In this document: in pieces, positions 61,262-64,000 of the stretch | Numbering within the stretch: position 1 is the stretch's first letter | Layout: each line of letters starts with the position of its first letter | Notes under the pieces: generated by a model | Databases searched by the model: none | Seen by the model: only the letters and a program-made list of their open reading frames with translations | Told to the model about the DNA's origin: nothing | Assembly (NCBI GenBank): GCA_964460905.1 | Contig: CAYWRM010000020.1 | Coordinates: forward strand, 1 to 64,000 | DNA length: 64,000 nt | Direction of reading: 5' to 3' | Source: GCA-002708315 sp964460905 | GTDB taxonomy: Bacteria > Bacteroidota > Bacteroidia > Bacteroidales > F082 | Translations under genes and position numbers: made by a program

Positions 61262-62149
61262 ATGAACGTAGAATTTACAAGGCTTACAGAAGGATTTAGG
61301 GAATGGCTGCACATCGTAGGATATAGTGAAGATACCGTAAAAAGCCAGCCACGAGTTATTGAAAAATACTTTTTGTTTATGGAAGCCAATAAAATCAAGC
61401 AAGTAGAAAAGATAAACAGAGAAGACACAAAAGTCTGGTATCAAACAGAAAAGCAAAGAAAATCCCAACAAACAGGCGAACTATTAAAAAACTCCACATT
61501 AAACGGCATTATCAGAACATTAAAACTGTTCAGCAAATATTTAGAAGAAACTTCTCAGGGGATATTGACCATAGATATACCTTATGAAGCCAAAGACACA
61601 GCCGAAAGGGAAATACTGACAAGAGAAGAAATCAAAGCCATTTATAATGCCACCGATGAAAGTATTTTAGGATTAAGAGACCGGGCAATACTAAGCATTT
61701 ACTACGGTTGTGGTCTCAGAAGCAAAGAAGGACAGTTTTTAGAGCTCAGTGATATTTTACTTGAAAGAAAACTAATTTATGTAAGAAAAGGCAAGCAATA
61801 CAAAGAACGCTATGTTCCGTTCATGCCTAACCAAATGACAGACTTTAAACTTTACCTGAAGGAATGTAGACCACAATTAATAAACGAGAGAAATGAAAAT
61901 AACTGGTTCTTGCTCAATAATAAAGGCAATCAAACCAAAGCTTCTTTTTTACTTGAAAAAATAAAGAAGCTCACCAAAGAAGCAGGAATTAAAAAAGACA
62001 TTGGTTTGCATACACTACGACACTCCATCGCCACGCACCTGTTACAATCAGGAATGAAATTAGAATCCATCTCACAGTTTTTAGGACATAAAAATATCCA
62101 AAGCACCCAACGATATACACACGTAGCCAATAAAGATGAAGGGATTTAG
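61262..62149 (+). CDS. Tyrosine recombinase 1, copy 2
   Basis: Identical to the product at 53313-54200, with the complete Arg/His-Arg/His/Tyr active site. Confidence 0.92.
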   Translation: MNVEFTRLTEGFREWLHIVGYSEDTVKSQPRVIEKYFLFMEANKIKQVEKINREDTKVWYQTEKQRKSQQTGELLKNSTLNGIIRTLKLFSKYLEETSQGILTIDIPYEAKDTAEREILTREEIKAIYNATDESILGLRDRAILSIYYGCGLRSKEGQFLELSDILLERKLIYVRKGKQYKERYVPFMPNQMTDFKLYLKECRPQLINERNENNWFLLNNKGNQTKASFLLEKIKKLTKEAGIKKDIGLHTLRHSIATHLLQSGMKLESISQFLGHKNIQSTQRYTHVANKDEGI

Positions 62150-63044
62150 AGAACATATGCTTTATCGGAATTACCAACCATCCACCATAAAAGGAATAGA
62201 AGGAATAATCCAAAACTTTTTGAACTGGTTGGAAAATGAAAATATAGAAATAGAAGAAGTAAGCTATAATGACTTACTAATTCTGGTAAAAAAACGAAGA
62301 GAGAAGAATTTAAGCAGACATACCATCAACAGCCATTTACTGGGTATTCAACATTATTATGATTGGCTGATAAGTCAAGGAAAACAAACCCATAACCCAG
62401 CAGTAAATCTAAGGGTAAAAGGTATTAAAGAAAGCTTACCACACGATTTATTAAACCAAAAACAATTAGAGCAAACTTATGAAGATTATCCGCCAGTTGT
62501 CGGACAAACCAAGGCGCAAACACCAGTACAGAAACGGAATAAAATTATCATTAGCCTGGTTGTATATCAAGGATTGGTAAGGGAAGAGTTACAACAATTA
62601 GAACCAAGAGACCTAAACTTAGAAAAGGGAATAATACGAATAAGAAAAACCGTAAGATTACAAAAAAGAGTATTGAAACTAAAAGCCAATCAAATATTAC
62701 CATTGCAAGAATACATCACACAAATACGCCCCAAACTGTTAAAACTAAAAAAGCAGAATACCAAGAATTACCAAACAGATAAACTATTAATAACCACAGG
62801 AAACAGCCATCATTTAAAAGAAGCAAGCCGGGAACTGATCTATATTTTACGGAAACAACATCCTTGGTTTAAAAGCTTCTTGCAAGTTAGGAGCAGCGTA
62901 ATAAGTCTATGGATAAAAGAAAAAAATATTCGTGAAGTTCAGTATATGGCAGGACACAACAATATAATCAGTACCCAAAGATATGTAAGGGCAAATTTGG
63001 ATGAGCTCAAAGAGCAGCTGGGGAAGTTCCATCCTTTGAAATAA
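62136..63044 (+). CDS. Tyrosine recombinase 2, copy 2
   Basis: Identical to the product at 54187-55095, including Leu in place of the first His of HxxR. It overlaps recombinase 1 by 14 bp. Confidence 0.85.
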   Translation: MKGFREHMLYRNYQPSTIKGIEGIIQNFLNWLENENIEIEEVSYNDLLILVKKRREKNLSRHTINSHLLGIQHYYDWLISQGKQTHNPAVNLRVKGIKESLPHDLLNQKQLEQTYEDYPPVVGQTKAQTPVQKRNKIIISLVVYQGLVREELQQLEPRDLNLEKGIIRIRKTVRLQKRVLKLKANQILPLQEYITQIRPKLLKLKKQNTKNYQTDKLLITTGNSHHLKEASRELIYILRKQHPWFKSFLQVRSSVISLWIKEKNIREVQYMAGHNNIISTQRYVRANLDELKEQLGKFHPLK

Positions 63045-63068
63045 TTTTTAAGCTTGCAGATTATGGCC

Positions 63069-63096
63069 TTGAGAAAAAACGAAAACATTAACTTTG
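63069..63096 (+). promoter_or_regulatory. Promoter of the ORF6N gene, copy 2
   Basis: Same TTG/TAACTTTG pair as at 55120-55147; the -7 box is at 63089-63096. Confidence 0.65.
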
Positions 63097-63114
63097 CACT
63101 CAAATATAAAAATT

Positions 63115-63657
63115 ATGAGCAATAATAAAGTAGCAGTATCGGAAGAAATAATAATGAACAAAATTTATTTGGTTAGGGATCAAAAAGTAATGTTGGACAG
63201 GGATTTGGCTGAACTTTATGGAGTTGAAACAAGAGTTTTGAAGCAGGCAGTAAAACGTAATCTGGATAGATTCCCTGATGATTTTATGTTTGAAATGACA
63301 AAAGAAGAATTTTTAAATTGGAGATCACAATTTGTGACCTCCAATTCTGATAAGATGGGATTAAGATATGCACCATTTTGTTTTACTGAACAAGGAGTAA
63401 CGATGCTAGCCTGTGTTTTAAATAGTCAAAGAGCGATACAATTAAACATACAGATTGTAAGAATATTTACAAAGATACGTGAAGTGTTGACCGATAATTT
63501 AAGTGTAAAACTGGAAATAGAAGAAATTAAAAAGAAACTTGAGAATCAGGATAAAAACATAGAACTGGTATTTAGTTATCTAGACGAATTAATAGAAAAG
63601 CAAGAAAATCCACAACTCAGGAAACAAATAGGGTACAAAAGGAAAAGCGAAAAATAA
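63115..63657 (+). CDS. ORF6N domain protein, copy 2
   Basis: Identical to the product at 55166-55708: an ORF6N domain followed by a coiled coil. The start is the ATG after the promoter box, not the TTG inside it. Confidence 0.85.
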   Translation: MSNNKVAVSEEIIMNKIYLVRDQKVMLDRDLAELYGVETRVLKQAVKRNLDRFPDDFMFEMTKEEFLNWRSQFVTSNSDKMGLRYAPFCFTEQGVTMLACVLNSQRAIQLNIQIVRIFTKIREVLTDNLSVKLEIEEIKKKLENQDKNIELVFSYLDELIEKQENPQLRKQIGYKRKSEK

Positions 63658-64000
63658 ACCCACCCTAAATCCCCACAAAACAAAATCCAGTTTTTTGCAG
63701 AAAAAGCAAAAAGCCTCTGTATTTTATTTTGCTCCGCTCGCCAACCCTTCTGTAATTTTTTCTGTCATACTTTTTGTCCTGCCCCAAAACAGCACATTGT
63801 TTTTTCTTCTAATTGAATAATTGATTTTTAAAGGATTAAAAGAAAAAACAAAGAGCTGTGCCAACGCTGATTGCTTCGTTCCTCGCAACAAAAAGATACG
63901 CCAAAAAAAATTACCCAAAGCTAAGTTACATAATACGAGTTATAGGTTCGCTACGCACTTTTTTTGAATTGATACTATTTTAAAAGTAAAAAAAGTCAAC
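63658..64000. other. Structured non-coding right end, copy 2 (partial)
   Basis: Repeat of 55709-56051. The first arm of the 20-bp inverted repeat is at 63926-63945; the window ends at the first base of its partner arm. No gene is seen. Confidence 0.6.

Larger units (their letters stand above)
56486..64000 (+). mobile_element. Satellite-like integrative element, copy 2 (cut by window end)
   Basis: Direct repeat of 48537-56485, displaced by 7,949 bp. All translated products seen in both copies are identical, including frames in non-coding regions, so few or no substitutions separate them. If full length, it would end near 64434, outside the window. Confidence 0.85.

Noticed and set aside
48537..64000. 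Transposon or IS composite as explanation for the duplication
   Set aside because: No transposase, terminal inverted repeats or target duplications at the boundaries; tyrosine recombinases and in-frame junctions fit site-specific integration better.
48537..64000. Prophage
   Set aside because: No capsid, portal, terminase, tail or lysis genes are present in a complete 7.9-kb unit.

Overview
The window looks like a low-GC marine or sediment member of the Bacteroidota. The signs are: promoters of the TAnnTTTG type (for example before rpsO, rpe, pepD and the TetR gene), a short 287-residue primary sigma factor, type IX secretion (T9SS) C-terminal sorting domains, a SusC-like TonB receptor with a carboxypeptidase-regulatory N-domain, a flexirubin/aryl-polyene-type tyrosine ammonia-lyase, and two-gene Rhs/YD-repeat proteins. 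The order cannot be fixed from the sequence alone. A 100-N gap at 34046-34145 shows this is a draft scaffold.

Layout. 1-7.8 kb: nickel superoxide dismutase overlapping folC, a TylF-type methyltransferase, a T9SS-exported nuclease-like protein, an alkyltransferase, a nuclease-like/proline-iminopeptidase fusion, a small secreted repeat protein and idi. 8.1-15.5 kb: a TetR-controlled envelope module made of a LolA-like protein, three FtsX-type permeases, a LolD-type ATPase and an outer-membrane barrel. 15.6-24 kb: housekeeping genes (DUF308 protein, rpsO, pnp, rpoD, rpe, a thioesterase, a secreted unknown, pepD). 24-27 kb: a 34-residue lysine-rich protein, a lipoprotein and a TonB-dependent receptor. 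27.4-35.5 kb: a compact flexirubin/aryl-polyene-like operon (acyltransferase, tyrosine ammonia-lyase, ketoreductase, ketosynthase, acyl carrier protein, LpxL-like acyltransferase, methyltransferase), interrupted by a GxxExxY gene and a 130-bp tandem repeat array that contains the assembly gap. 35.8-48.9 kb: a co-directional run of surface genes ending in a split Rhs system.

The most unusual part is 48537-64000. A unit of 7,949 bp is present head to tail, once completely (48537-56485) and once cut by the window end (56486-64000). All proteins that can be compared are identical. The unit begins inside the rhs gene, 63 codons after the conserved core ends, and supplies its last 134 codons. It then carries two small membrane proteins, a leftward membrane protein plus XRE repressor, a divergent CHC2-Toprim-ATPase primase-helicase, two overlapping tyrosine recombinases, an ORF6N protein and about 700 bp of strongly structured non-coding DNA. 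Its right end has a TAnnTTTG box and an ATG that read in frame into the next copy. I interpret it as a satellite-like integrative element that inserts in an rhs gene and replaces the C-terminal tip. The repressor/primase/recombinase layout recalls P4-like and phage-inducible satellites, but no capsid or packaging gene is seen. The tip and the small membrane proteins could be a toxin/immunity cargo; no known toxin fold was recognised. The tandem state could be biological or an assembly product of a circular form.
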